Positions 13,955 through 22,163 are shown, counted from the stretch's first letter. The stretch: 24,070 nt of DNA from Microcaldota archaeon (GCA_021785805.1 JAJYEJ010000003.1:4057-28126); one strand, 5' to 3'. Notes: generated from the sequence alone by a model not told the origin. Numbers and translations are program-made.

Positions 13955-15109
13955 TCAACGCCACATAGTACGTGGCATTATCGCTCCTCTGTATCGCTCG
14001 AGATGCTGTTTCTGCGCATCCAGGTCAGTAAGCATGCTCTTTAACTCGCCATCCATGTTGCGCTTCAACTTATCGAATCCCAGAGCCGGTAGTACCTTCC
14101 TCTCGATGTTGTAATAATGCTCTTCCTTCTCCACTCTCGGGTTCTTCACGCTCCCGATTGTCGCATCGATTCCAAGGCTTTTAGCGGCATTCTGCACTGA
14201 TGTGGCGAGTTGAAGCACGGAAAACAACTCCCTAAACTGGTTTACTGTGCGGAATGCGCCACTATCGGGAGGGTTGTCCACTAAAAGCCTTAGCGCCTCC
14301 ACACTGTCCTCAAGGGAAAGGAATCCTCTGGTCTGCCCCCCTTTTCCATAGACGCTCAATGGCATTCCCAGAACAGCCTCTACGCAATATCTGTTCACCA
14401 CCGTACCCCATGTCTCGTCGAAGTCAAATCTTGTGAAAAGCCTTGGGTCGGTTATGTCTGCGGTCCTTGTCCCATAAACAGGACCCTGCATTATATTTGT
14501 AACAGTAAGCCCCCATAGCCTGTTGGCGAAGAGAAGGTTGTTCGTGTCGTGGACCTTGCTCCAGTGGTACCACGAACCGGCGAACTTGGGGGTGGTTATC
14601 GAATCCTCCTTTCCCCCTATCGTTGTCGTGAGGTAAGGGGACTCAGGTACGTCGAAATTAGGTGTCCCATATTCGCCCATTGTTCCCATTTTTACAACGT
14701 GCGCATTTGGGTTCGCCTCCCTAACCGCATAGATCAGGTTTATCGTGCTAACTATGTTGTTCTGCATCGCGTAAGCGGCATGCTTGTGGTCTATCATCGA
14801 GTAAGGCGCAGACCGTTCCTCAGCGAAATGTATTATCGTATCTGGCCTCTCTTTGATTATGGCGTCGTGAAGGACCTCATATCTTGTTATGTCCCCATCA
14901 TAGAACCTTATGTCCGCTCCGCCCAGCTCCTTTACCGCTTTGATTCTCTCTCCCATGGAAAGGATAGGCAATCCTGAATCCGAGCCGACCTCTTTTACCG
15001 CCTTTCTGGTAAACATGTTATCTATTCCGGAAACCTCATGCCTCTTCGACAGCCGAAGCGCAAGCGCCCAACCGAGATATCCATCAATCCCCAATATCAT
15101 TACTTTCAA
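13955..15109 (-). CDS. agl3: UDP-sulfoquinovose synthase (Agl3/SqdB family)
   Basis: A 384-residue extended short-chain dehydrogenase that makes UDP-sulfoquinovose from UDP-glucose and sulfite. The match to plant SQD1 and Sulfolobus Agl3 is recognisable from family features. The NAD loop is GIDGYLGWA (7-15). HFAEERSAPYSMID is followed by KMGTMGEYGTPN with the catalytic Thr-Met-Glu, then the YHWSK catalytic pair (Y181, K185). GPVYG, VYGKGGQTRGFLSLED, and NPRVEKEEHYYN near the end complete it. SqdB is used for sulfolipid in phototrophs; in Sulfolobus Agl3 supplies the N-glycan sugar. The start is TTG 15109, 4 nt after GTGA as in fttA; TTG 15121 and ATG 15100 are alternatives. A TATA box (15158-15167) overlaps the end of the HIT gene. 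Confidence 0.93.
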   Translation of the reverse strand: MKVMILGIDGYLGWALALRLSKRHEVSGIDNMFTRKAVKEVGSDSGLPILSMGERIKAVKELGGADIRFYDGDITRYEVLHDAIIKERPDTIIHFAEERSAPYSMIDHKHAAYAMQNNIVSTINLIYAVREANPNAHVVKMGTMGEYGTPNFDVPESPYLTTTIGGKEDSITTPKFAGSWYHWSKVHDTNNLLFANRLWGLTVTNIMQGPVYGTRTADITDPRLFTRFDFDETWGTVVNRYCVEAVLGMPLSVYGKGGQTRGFLSLEDSVEALRLLVDNPPDSGAFRTVNQFRELFSVLQLATSVQNAAKSLGIDATIGSVKNPRVEKEEHYYNIERKVLPALGFDKLKRNMDGELKSMLTDLDAQKQHLERYRGAIMPRTMWR

Positions 15110-15157
15110 AATATCACTCAAGGCGGTCCCCAGAACCCAGTTATAATGAGAAACAAG

Positions 15158-15167
15158 GCTTTTATCC
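15158..15167 (-). promoter_or_regulatory. TATA box of agl3
   Basis: ggataaaagc on the minus strand overlaps the HIT stop codon and predicts initiation near 15138. It is the same 10-mer as the thioredoxin TATA box. Confidence 0.5.
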
Positions 15168-15620
15168 CTTCTCTTCTGACAGTTCGGCTATCGTGGCCAT
15201 TATCCGATGGCGAACGTCAGCCTCCTCCTCCGGACTTTTGTACTGCATTCTCGGCCAGAAGAAGCCATGGAGCCCGTCCTTGAAACGCCTTGGCACTATG
15301 TGTATGTGCAGGTGAGGCACGCTCTGGCCTACCTTATTATTTATAGCAATGAATATCCCATCGGAGCCCATGGCCTTCTCCACAACCTCTGATAGGAATT
15401 TCGCCTTGCTGAACAGCCTTCCCACTAGCTCTTCAGGAAGATCCATTATCGTTTCATAGTGCCTCTTCGGAATAAGCTGAAGGTGTCCTTTGAACAGAGG
15501 TCTGTAATCAAGGAAAGCCATAGTCTCGTCGTCCTCATACACTACGCTTGCGCTGGCCGGATCCGAGACGAAGCCACAGAATCTGCATGTCTTCGCAACG
15601 CTGCCTGATGTCGTATGCAT
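15162..15620 (-). CDS. HIT-family nucleotide hydrolase
   Basis: A 152-residue histidine-triad protein of the HINT/Fhit-like branch, which hydrolyses nucleotide phosphoramidates, AMP-lysine or dinucleoside polyphosphates. The triad HLHIH (103-107) is followed by IVPRRFKDG. The N-terminal CRFC (C12, C15) with H54 in IPKRHYE fits the zinc site seen in many HIT proteins. GHLQLIPKRHY and FLDYRPLFKGH are the usual front strands. The ATG at 15620 follows GGAGGA. The promoter is the TATA box at 15659-15666, shared in mirror orientation with the MFS gene. It precedes agl3 on the same strand and may be read through into it. Confidence 0.92.
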   Translation of the reverse strand: MHTTSGSVAKTCRFCGFVSDPASASVVYEDDETMAFLDYRPLFKGHLQLIPKRHYETIMDLPEELVGRLFSKAKFLSEVVEKAMGSDGIFIAINNKVGQSVPHLHIHIVPRRFKDGLHGFFWPRMQYKSPEEEADVRHRIMATIAELSEEKG

Positions 15621-15658
15621 CGGTCTCCTCCAAATAGGTATTACTGTTGCGGCAACCG

Positions 15659-15666
15659 TTATAAAT
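15659..15666. promoter_or_regulatory. shared TATA box between HIT and MFS genes
   Basis: TTATAAAT reads as a good TATA box on both strands (gttataaatg forward, catttataac reverse). On the minus strand it predicts a start near 15636, just ahead of the HIT ribosome binding site. On the plus strand it would give a leader of about 40 nt for the MFS gene; gtataaca near 15696 is an alternative there. Confidence 0.5.
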
Positions 15667-15728
15667 GTTCATTGCAACTGTTTAGCGCTCCGTATAACAC
15701 GCAGCATACCACCAATGGGCGATTGCAG

Positions 15729-17147
15729 ATGGAAAATACACACGGTAAAGCTATACTGATACTCATGGTGATAGGGACGTTCATGGGGGCGCTTGACACC
15801 ACCATAGTGCTCCTTGCGCTTCCGGACATAACCGGAGGGTTGTCCACCAACCTCTCCTCAAGCATATGGACGATAATAATCTACCTGCTTGTGGTGTCGA
15901 TAGCTACCACCCAACTAGGAAAGATCGGGGACATCTACGGCAGGGGAAAGATGTTCAACCTGGGGTTCGCGGTATTTACCGTGGGCTCTGCACTTTGCGG
16001 GTTCTCCCCTTCCATAGGCGCATTAATAGGATTCAGGGCGCTTCAAGCCACAGGAGGGGCACTGATGCAAGCCAACAGCGGCGCCATAATCGCGGACACT
16101 ACGCCGAAAGAACACAGAGGTAAAGCCTTCGGCTATCTGACGTTGGGGTGGAATGTCGGAGGCATGTTCGGGATAGTATTGGGTGGGATAATCACCACAT
16201 TCATAGGATGGAGGTACATCTTCCTGATTAACGTACCTGTCGGGATAATAGCCACCATAATAGGGGCCAAGTACCTTACAAACAAACGTTCTACGGCCCA
16301 GAAGATAGATATCAAAGGCATGGCGCTTCTGGGCCTTACGATAACCGCCCTCTCATACTCGCTCATTGATGTCGCGTCGCAGGGTGCGTCCATCTATAAT
16401 GGGTCGTTATTCCTGGCAGGGGTGTTCCTGGGACTGATATTCATACGGAACGAGAAAAGAACAGAAAGCCCCACTATAGACATAGCCGCTTTCAAGAACC
16501 GGATACTCAGGAATTCCATACTGGCGGCATTCTTCCAGAGCCTGGGATATCTCGCTGTAGTGTTCGTGGTTATAATGTATCTGCAGGGCATCAGAGGCCT
16601 CAGCCCTCTATCTGCATCGCTCCTTCTGGTTCCCGGATACGTAGTTAGCAGCATGATAAGCCCTTACATGGGCAGGCTATCCGACAGGTTCGGCTCCAGG
16701 GTGATAGCGACAATCGGCATACTGCTGATGGTGCTTACAGTTGGGGTATACCTATCCCTTACGTTGACTAGTCCATTGTATGTCGTGCTTGTGGCATCAG
16801 TGTTCTCCGGAATAGGGGGAGCGATGTTCTGGCCGGCGAACAATAGGGCGGTTATGTCAAACGCTAGCGGTACCCAATACGGAAGCATATCCGGGCTTCT
16901 AAGGACGGTCTCGAATCTCGGGACTATAGGCAGCTTTGTGCTGTCCCTGGTGATGGCATCGCTTTTTGTACCCAGGCAGGTCGCGTTTGAGGTGTTTGTA
17001 GGCACATCAAAGCTGATAGGAGGTGTGTCGAACGCATTCCTCGGAGGAATAGATGCCGCATTCGTGCTGTCTATAGTCATACTGCTGATAGCAGCGGCGC
17101 TCTCTCTGACAAGGGGAAAGGAAACGGCAATATCACAAAGTAATTAA
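15729..17147 (+). CDS. MFS exporter, DHA2 (14-TM) family
   Basis: A 472-residue membrane protein with about 14 hydrophobic helices, which places it in the DHA2 family of proton-coupled drug exporters. The family motif LDTTIVLLALPDI lies in helix 1, motif A (GKIGDIYGRGKMF) after helix 2, and the GxxxGPxxGG-like motif C appears as GGMFGIVLGGII. A second motif-A-like loop, GRLSDRFGSRV, opens the second half. The start is ATG 15729: the 38 residues added by the longer frame are not membrane-like and run across the HIT promoter. Substrate cannot be read from sequence; such proteins export drugs, dyes, bile salts or siderophores. Confidence 0.92.
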   Translation: MENTHGKAILILMVIGTFMGALDTTIVLLALPDITGGLSTNLSSSIWTIIIYLLVVSIATTQLGKIGDIYGRGKMFNLGFAVFTVGSALCGFSPSIGALIGFRALQATGGALMQANSGAIIADTTPKEHRGKAFGYLTLGWNVGGMFGIVLGGIITTFIGWRYIFLINVPVGIIATIIGAKYLTNKRSTAQKIDIKGMALLGLTITALSYSLIDVASQGASIYNGSLFLAGVFLGLIFIRNEKRTESPTIDIAAFKNRILRNSILAAFFQSLGYLAVVFVVIMYLQGIRGLSPLSASLLLVPGYVVSSMISPYMGRLSDRFGSRVIATIGILLMVLTVGVYLSLTLTSPLYVVLVASVFSGIGGAMFWPANNRAVMSNASGTQYGSISGLLRTVSNLGTIGSFVLSLVMASLFVPRQVAFEVFVGTSKLIGGVSNAFLGGIDAAFVLSIVILLIAAALSLTRGKETAISQSN

Positions 17148-17175
17148 AAGGCTGACTCCACAATAAAATCGAGGT

Positions 17176-18090
17176 ATGATGCGACTCAAATCTTATAGGA
17201 AACCGGTACCTAAACGATCCAGGATGGATAAAGCCGAGGAGAAGGATCAGGTAGCCACAGAGTATATAATAACATACGGCTGGGCTATCATAATCATAGT
17301 AACGATACTGCTTGCGCTCTATGAATTCGGGGTCTTCAATTCAATAGTGCAGGGACCAAGGCTTCCTCCAGGTTCCTGCTTCGTATATAAGAGTTCAGCA
17401 GGCTCGACGCTACAGGGGTTATGCAACGGCCAGCCGGAATACATCGGAGCGTTTAGCGGTACCACTCAACCAGGCATCCCAAGAGGCCCTTCTGCATACG
17501 TGGCGGTAAATGACATTTATCTTAATACGTCGGGAGGCGGCACAAACACCGCCATGTTCTGGCTGTATTGGAACGGCACAGTGAATGCAACGCCAATAGG
17601 CTTCCCCGGCTACTACATGTGGGCATCCCCTAGCGGCTGCTTCGGATTCGTCACCGGGAACAAGAATGACTACGGGATAAGTTCCAGCTCGATAAGCGGC
17701 AAATGGGTGTTTGTGACAGCGGTCTTCTACAACGGCCAAGCGGTAGGAAACGATAAGCTGTACATAGACGGCGTGCAGCAGACCATGTCGCAGTGTTACG
17801 GCACGACGCACTCCGGAAGTGTCGCCAATCCTATCTTAATCGGAAGCACCGCAGGAACGCGAATCGCATGGTATGGCGATATAGCCGATGTACAGATATA
17901 CAACAACACGCTCTCCCAGGCTGAGATACAGGGCACGTACAAGGAAGGTATGGGAGGGGCGCCCGTTACCCTTAGAAACCTTATAGGGTGGTGGCCGCTA
18001 AACGGCAATACTAATGACTATTCGGGAAATGAGCAAAATGGCCAGTCGGTAGGCGCCCTGAACTATCTGGGAGGATATTCATACCCTTAA
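17176..18090 (+). CDS. type IV pilin-like secreted protein with LamG/concanavalin-like domain
   Basis: A 304-residue exported protein. A basic N-terminus leads to KDQVATEYIITYGWAIIIIV, the class III signal and hydrophobic helix typical of archaeal pilin-like proteins; cleavage just before Q25 or V26 is likely. Residues about 90-258 read as a LamG/concanavalin-type beta sandwich (GKWVFVTAVFYNG, KLYIDGVQQ, GDIADVQIYNNTLSQAEIQ). Near the end LIGWWPLNGNTNDYSGN (269-285) looks like the opening strand of a second LamG repeat, but only about 19 residues follow. Several N-X-S/T sequons are present. Start ATG 17176 follows gaggt; ATG 17224 (residue 17) is a plausible shorter start. It is likely to sit on the cell surface and bind glycans, which is an inference from the domain. 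Confidence 0.8.
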   Translation: MMRLKSYRKPVPKRSRMDKAEEKDQVATEYIITYGWAIIIIVTILLALYEFGVFNSIVQGPRLPPGSCFVYKSSAGSTLQGLCNGQPEYIGAFSGTTQPGIPRGPSAYVAVNDIYLNTSGGGTNTAMFWLYWNGTVNATPIGFPGYYMWASPSGCFGFVTGNKNDYGISSSSISGKWVFVTAVFYNGQAVGNDKLYIDGVQQTMSQCYGTTHSGSVANPILIGSTAGTRIAWYGDIADVQIYNNTLSQAEIQGTYKEGMGGAPVTLRNLIGWWPLNGNTNDYSGNEQNGQSVGALNYLGGYSYP

Positions 18091-18117
18091 CGCGGGCAAG
18101 TGCAGTTGCACACAACG

Positions 18118-18128
18118 CATAAAAATAC
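18118..18128 (+). promoter_or_regulatory. TATA box of the S66 peptidase gene
   Basis: cataaaaatac is centred 24 bp before the ATG at 18147, so the message is probably leaderless. Confidence 0.65.
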
Positions 18129-18146
18129 AAAGACGCATTCTCTATC

Positions 18147-19127
18147 ATGGCAATACCTCCAAAACTCAAGAGAGGGGACAACATACGGGTCATAGCGCCT
18201 TCGCGGAGCCTATCCATGATAGGGAAGGAGACAAGGGATATCGCCGTGCGGAAGCTGGCAGACATGGGGCTGTCAGTGAGTTATGCTGCTCATGTGGAGG
18301 AAAGTGACGAACTCGTCTCTTCCAGCGTAGCATCGAGGATCGAAGACATCCATACGGCATTCTCCGACAAGGATATAAACGGCATTATGACGGCAATAGG
18401 TGGATTCAACTCCAACCAGCTCCTGAGATACATCGATTATGGGCTGATAAAGGCGAACCCAAAGGCGCTTTGCGGCTATTCGGACATAACCGCGCTGTCC
18501 AACGCCATATATGCGAAGACAGGAATGGTCTGCTATAATGGACCGCACTTCTCCTCCTTCGGGATGAGGAAAGGCATAGACTACACGGCAGAATACTTCC
18601 AGAAGTGCATCATGGCTGCCGATGCTTATGCTATCGAACCATCAGATGAGTGGAGCAACGATATGTGGTTCATGGATCAGGAGAACAGGACATTCATAAA
18701 GAATGAAGGCTATTGGGTGATAAACAAAGGCAGCGCAAGGGGCACCATAATCGGGGGCAACCTGTGTACATTTAATCTCCTGCAAGGGACTGAATTCATG
18801 CCCAGCCTCGCTGACAGGATCCTGTTCTTGGAGGATGACGCGGGGACAAGACCGCGCACATTCGATAGGGATCTCCAGTCCGTAATCCATCAGCCCGGAT
18901 TCGAAGGCGTTAACGGCATAGTCATAGGCAGGTTTGAGAAAGCATCAGAGATAACGCTGCCGCTGCTTACTAAAATAATAAAAACCAAGAAGGAGCTCGA
19001 AGGCATACCTGTCATAGCGAACGTGGACTTTGGGCACACGACCCCAACGATAACTTTCCCGATCGGAGGCACGGCATCGCTCAACGCGGATGGCGGTACG
19101 CCAGTATTGGAGATAATCGGGCATTGA
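18147..19127 (+). CDS. peptidase family S66 (LD-carboxypeptidase / MccF-like)
   Basis: A 326-residue enzyme. Family S66 contains murein LD-carboxypeptidases and MccF, which cleaves microcin C and related aminoacyl-adenylates. The start PPKLKRGDNIRVIAPSRS is the family's N-terminal strand. The catalytic triad is visible: S112 in GYSDITAL, E229 in ILFLEDDAG and H297 in DFGHTTPTITFPIG. GGFNSNQLL corresponds to the family's GGYxSxxLL. No signal peptide is present, so it acts in the cytosol. Archaea lack murein, so detoxification or recycling of an acyl- or peptidyl-nucleotide, as in MccF, seems more likely than wall recycling. A leaderless start at ATG 18147 is supported by a TATA box. No partner gene is linked to it. 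Confidence 0.93.
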   Translation: MAIPPKLKRGDNIRVIAPSRSLSMIGKETRDIAVRKLADMGLSVSYAAHVEESDELVSSSVASRIEDIHTAFSDKDINGIMTAIGGFNSNQLLRYIDYGLIKANPKALCGYSDITALSNAIYAKTGMVCYNGPHFSSFGMRKGIDYTAEYFQKCIMAADAYAIEPSDEWSNDMWFMDQENRTFIKNEGYWVINKGSARGTIIGGNLCTFNLLQGTEFMPSLADRILFLEDDAGTRPRTFDRDLQSVIHQPGFEGVNGIVIGRFEKASEITLPLLTKIIKTKKELEGIPVIANVDFGHTTPTITFPIGGTASLNADGGTPVLEIIGH

Positions 19128-19302
19128 CCGCCGCAACGCATTCAGTTTTCTGTCCATCTCTGTCATTTCTGTATCGAAAGGTTCTACCGCTTCCCAGCAC
19201 CCCCTTGTCGCATTCTGCCAGGTAGCAGGCGTGTTAGCGTCTTATCGGGGACTATTTCGTCCGGCTGGTTTCACGTTCCACATACGCCACTATAGATTAA
19301 AG
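19128..19302. other. intergenic region between S66 gene and tRNA-Thr
   Basis: I find no gene here. The first 45 bp after the S66 stop are pyrimidine-rich on the plus strand (ttcagttttctgtccatctctg and on) and could serve as a U-rich termination zone. The rest shows nothing I recognise. Confidence 0.4.
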
Positions 19303-19375
19303 AGCCTCAGGAGGGATTTGAACCCCCGACTTCCAGTTTACAAGACTGGCACTCTACCAACTGAGTTACTGAGGC
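19303..19375 (-). tRNA. tRNA-Thr (anticodon TGT)
   Basis: A 73-nt cloverleaf on the minus strand. Acceptor GCCTCAG pairs with CTGAGGC. D arm is ACTC/GAGT with loop AGTTGGTA. Anticodon stem CCAGT/ACTGG holds loop CTTGTAA, giving anticodon TGT, which reads ACA (Thr). Variable loop is 5 nt. The T arm is GGGGG/CCCTC (one G-U) with loop TTCAAAT. The discriminator is U, as in archaeal tRNA-Thr. CCA is not encoded and there is no intron. Confidence 0.97.
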
Positions 19376-19400
19376 ACGGATAGATAATTAGGTCATACCG

Positions 19401-19408
19401 TTTATAAA
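19401..19408 (-). promoter_or_regulatory. TATA box of tRNA-Thr
   Basis: TTTATAAA lies 26-33 bp upstream of the tRNA 5' end on the minus strand, the normal archaeal spacing. Confidence 0.7.
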
Positions 19409-19417
19409 GATTGCGAA

Positions 19418-20965
19418 TTATTCACGCGAGAACCTTTCGGCATAGCCGACAATTGCGCGTATCAGTGGTGTAAGCATCTTAAGCCTTGATCCAACGCGCT
19501 CTATGAACTTAATGTCTCCTCTGTCAATCCCCTTCGACGCGGCCAGTAGTGGGGGGAAGAGCAGAAGCGCAAGCACTGCGTCAATGATTATCGCATACCC
19601 GCTCTGGTGCAGAAACACCGTCACTCCGAACATCAATGCGCCTATAAGCACTGACACAAGAGCTACGAGGACAGGTTTCCTGAATGTGTGCTTGAACCTG
19701 AACTGTTCCTCGAGTGCGTGTATGTATATCAAGTCGAGGAATACCGGAGACAGGACGAACAACGCCAAGAGTACACCATCGACCTTGAGATAAGGGGTAA
19801 GGGCAAGCAGCAAAACCACCTGTATTACCACCGCAAGTACCTGGTACTTCATGAATTTTTTAGTATCCCCATATCCTATCAGCAATGTGCCACCATAGTT
19901 CCCAATTATCCCAATCACAGTGCCTATCACTATGACGGAGAAGTAGAATGGTGCAAGTGAGTACGCCCTTGAGAAGAATATCCCAAGCAATGGTGTAGAA
20001 ACAGAAACCAGATAAGCAAGGAGCGGCAGGAGGAACAGTAAGGTGTAGTGTATGCTCCTGTTGTATGCTGCACCCATCTTCGCGGCCAATTCACCCTTAG
20101 AAAGGACTTTGGAGAAAGCAGGGAGCAGTACGAATGTATTCGATGCAAGTATCAGCGTAACAAGGTTCCCGAGTTTTGCCGCTGCGCCGTAGTTGCCTAC
20201 CACTGTGGTGGTGGCGAAAACCCCTAGCAGAAGCACTGCAAAATTCACCGCACCTAACGTTGCCACATGCGAAACGACCATCGGTATCGAGAACGCGGTC
20301 AACTCCGTGATCGCCTTTCTGGTGGGCATGGCCAATAGCCTGATTCTTCTGGCGTACAGGTAGAAAAGCTGGACGACTGTCCCTACTACAAGGCTCAGTG
20401 CAGTTCCTATGAGAGCTCCAGAGACTCCGTATCCGAGGAGTACAAGTGCTACTATGAAAAGCAATTGGGACCCTGCATAACTGATGTTGCCTATCGCGCC
20501 CTCCTTGACGAGCCCAGAACCTACTGATATCGCAAGGATAAGGTTATACGGCACAGTGAGGAATATGACTATAGCTGCAATGGCCAATGGCATTGCCACG
20601 GATTGGTTGTGGTATACATTCGTGGCTATCACACCGCTGAATAAAAATGCCAGTACTGCAAGCACGGAGGCTATCAGCGTTGTTATCGCGATACCGCTGC
20701 TTATCAGTCTGCAGGACCTTTCGGAATTTCCCAGCTCAGGAAGCTTCTTTCTGAGCGCGGTCCCTATCCCGAATACTCCTCCGATCCCTACGAGTGTGTA
20801 GAACGCCACCGCTATCACATATATGCCGAACTGGGCCGGTTGTAGGAATCTGGCTAGGAACACAAGCGTAAGTAGGGTCGCTATCCCTCCCCCAAGCTTC
20901 CCTGCTAGAAATACCACGCCGCTCTTAGCGGTCTCCGCCCCGAGCTCGGATACCTCCACGGTCAT
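19418..20965 (-). CDS. polysaccharide/oligosaccharide flippase (MOP/Wzx-like)
   Basis: A 515-residue protein with about 14 hydrophobic helices, the size and pattern of the MOP superfamily (Wzx, AglR-like) lipid-linked sugar flippases. The N-terminus is typical: GVVFLAGKLGGGIATLLTLVFLARFLQPAQFGIYVIAVAF, where an arginine-containing helix 1-2 loop and the 'P-x-x-F/Y-G' turn are family hallmarks. The start is ATG 20965, 4 nt after GGAGG; the longer frame overlaps the end of trpS. It begins 38 bp after the trpS stop, so the two form an operon. It may flip the glycan made with the NDP-sugar enzymes at 13.2-15.1 kb, though it is not adjacent to them. Substrate is unknown. Confidence 0.88.
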   Translation of the reverse strand: MTVEVSELGAETAKSGVVFLAGKLGGGIATLLTLVFLARFLQPAQFGIYVIAVAFYTLVGIGGVFGIGTALRKKLPELGNSERSCRLISSGIAITTLIASVLAVLAFLFSGVIATNVYHNQSVAMPLAIAAIVIFLTVPYNLILAISVGSGLVKEGAIGNISYAGSQLLFIVALVLLGYGVSGALIGTALSLVVGTVVQLFYLYARRIRLLAMPTRKAITELTAFSIPMVVSHVATLGAVNFAVLLLGVFATTTVVGNYGAAAKLGNLVTLILASNTFVLLPAFSKVLSKGELAAKMGAAYNRSIHYTLLFLLPLLAYLVSVSTPLLGIFFSRAYSLAPFYFSVIVIGTVIGIIGNYGGTLLIGYGDTKKFMKYQVLAVVIQVVLLLALTPYLKVDGVLLALFVLSPVFLDLIYIHALEEQFRFKHTFRKPVLVALVSVLIGALMFGVTVFLHQSGYAIIIDAVLALLLFPPLLAASKGIDRGDIKFIERVGSRLKMLTPLIRAIVGYAERFSRE

Positions 20966-21003
20966 ATCGCCTCCAGGAACAGATTTTTTTTCCACGAACA
21001 ACA

Positions 21004-22125
21004 CTAATCCCTTGCCATAAAGCTGTCAATCCTGCCTTTCAATTCCTCCTTCTTCCTGTTATGCTCCGCAAGGAAAGCTATGATCCTCTTTGCAAGGTCG
21101 GCCTTGTGCTCCCCTGCGAGTATCGTTCCCTTCCTCTCCGCATCGAATATCCTTTCCAGCTTCTTGTCGTCGGGCTCAAACAGGAACCTGTAATATTGAC
21201 AGACCATGCACCTCTCCGGGTCGCCTCCGTACTTCTTCTGAAGCTCTGCCGTGGCCTGCTGTCCTGTCAAGGCCCGGTTCACTTTCTTTGTCACGGCTTC
21301 CGGCGTGTCGTTCAGGTATATCGATCCGAGTTTCTCGCTCGCTGACATCTTTACGTCTCCGTTCAGGGATGGGAGGAACGTGTTATGCAGTATCGCAGGT
21401 TTGTAATATCCAAGTTTGCCTATCACATCCCTCGCTACCCTGAAGTGTACGTCCTGGTCCACTCCGAGCGGGATCAGGCATGGGACGTTCTTGCCCTCTT
21501 CTACAGATTTGAGGAAGGCCGGAACGGCCTGCATGCTGGTATAGAATATCCAACCTATGTTGGTCTCGTTGCCTACGCCAAATGCATCCTTTATCGTAGA
21601 GAATGTTATGTGGCCTGCCACCTTGACCGCTTGTTTGTAGAGCGTCTTTGCGTAATCCGTGTCCATGAAGATGCGTGTCTTCTTCGGGTTGAAGCCGACC
21701 GCCGCTATGTTCAGGGCAGCATCCTCCGCAAGCTTATGGTAATCATCCAGGCTCATCCCCAGATTCTGCCTAGCCCAGAACTTCTCCTCATCAGGTATCT
21801 GTATCAGTACCTCGCAATCGAACTTCTCCTGCAGCCACTGCGTAAACATGAATGGCAACAGGTGGCCAAGGTGCATCTGCCCGGATGGCGCCAGGCCGGT
21901 ATAAAGATAGAACTTGTTGCCTTTTTCATACTCATCAATGAGCCATGGGAGTTCCCTATGGGCGAATACGATATTCCTCCTTATCAGGTAGTGCAACTCT
22001 CCGGTGTGCTTCTCCAACCTCCTCTGGAGCTCCTGGTTCAGAGGCTTTATGCCGAATTGCTTCTCCAGCACCTCATAGTCTATCTTTCCCTCTACCTTCC
22101 ATGGTGTGACCTTAAACTCAGCCAT
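21004..22125 (-). CDS. trpS: tryptophan--tRNA ligase, archaeal/eukaryotic type
   Basis: A 373-residue class Ic synthetase. The N-terminal FKVTPWKVEGKIDYEVLEKQFG is the hallmark of archaeal and eukaryotic TrpRS and separates it from TyrRS. The ATP site has APSGQMHLGH (79-88, HIGH-like) and DVKMSASEK (257-265, KMSKS-like). GHITFSTIKDAFG, YTSMQAVPAF and PLGVDQDVHFRVARD are tryptophan-site and core segments. Near the C-terminus CMVC (C306, C309) may bind a metal. Start is ATG 22125, six bases after the predicted transcript start set by a TATA box at 22153-22163; TTG 22146 is less likely. It is followed by the flippase in an operon. Confidence 0.96.
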   Translation of the reverse strand: MAEFKVTPWKVEGKIDYEVLEKQFGIKPLNQELQRRLEKHTGELHYLIRRNIVFAHRELPWLIDEYEKGNKFYLYTGLAPSGQMHLGHLLPFMFTQWLQEKFDCEVLIQIPDEEKFWARQNLGMSLDDYHKLAEDAALNIAAVGFNPKKTRIFMDTDYAKTLYKQAVKVAGHITFSTIKDAFGVGNETNIGWIFYTSMQAVPAFLKSVEEGKNVPCLIPLGVDQDVHFRVARDVIGKLGYYKPAILHNTFLPSLNGDVKMSASEKLGSIYLNDTPEAVTKKVNRALTGQQATAELQKKYGGDPERCMVCQYYRFLFEPDDKKLERIFDAERKGTILAGEHKADLAKRIIAFLAEHNRKKEELKGRIDSFMARD

Positions 22126-22152
22126 TGTATCGCATACCAGTAGCAAAAGAAA

Positions 22153-22163
22153 GCTTTTATTGG
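22153..22163 (-). promoter_or_regulatory. TATA box of the trpS-flippase operon
   Basis: ccaataaaagc on the minus strand is centred about 32 bp before the trpS ATG, giving a leader of only a few bases. Confidence 0.6.

Noticed and set aside
15615..15728. 38-residue N-terminal extension of the MFS protein
   Set aside because: It crosses the HIT promoter and start, and adds no transporter-like sequence before the first membrane helix.
21385..22143. 252-codon plus-strand frame inside trpS
   Set aside because: Antisense to trpS and composed of shadow-like sequence; no promoter or family signature.
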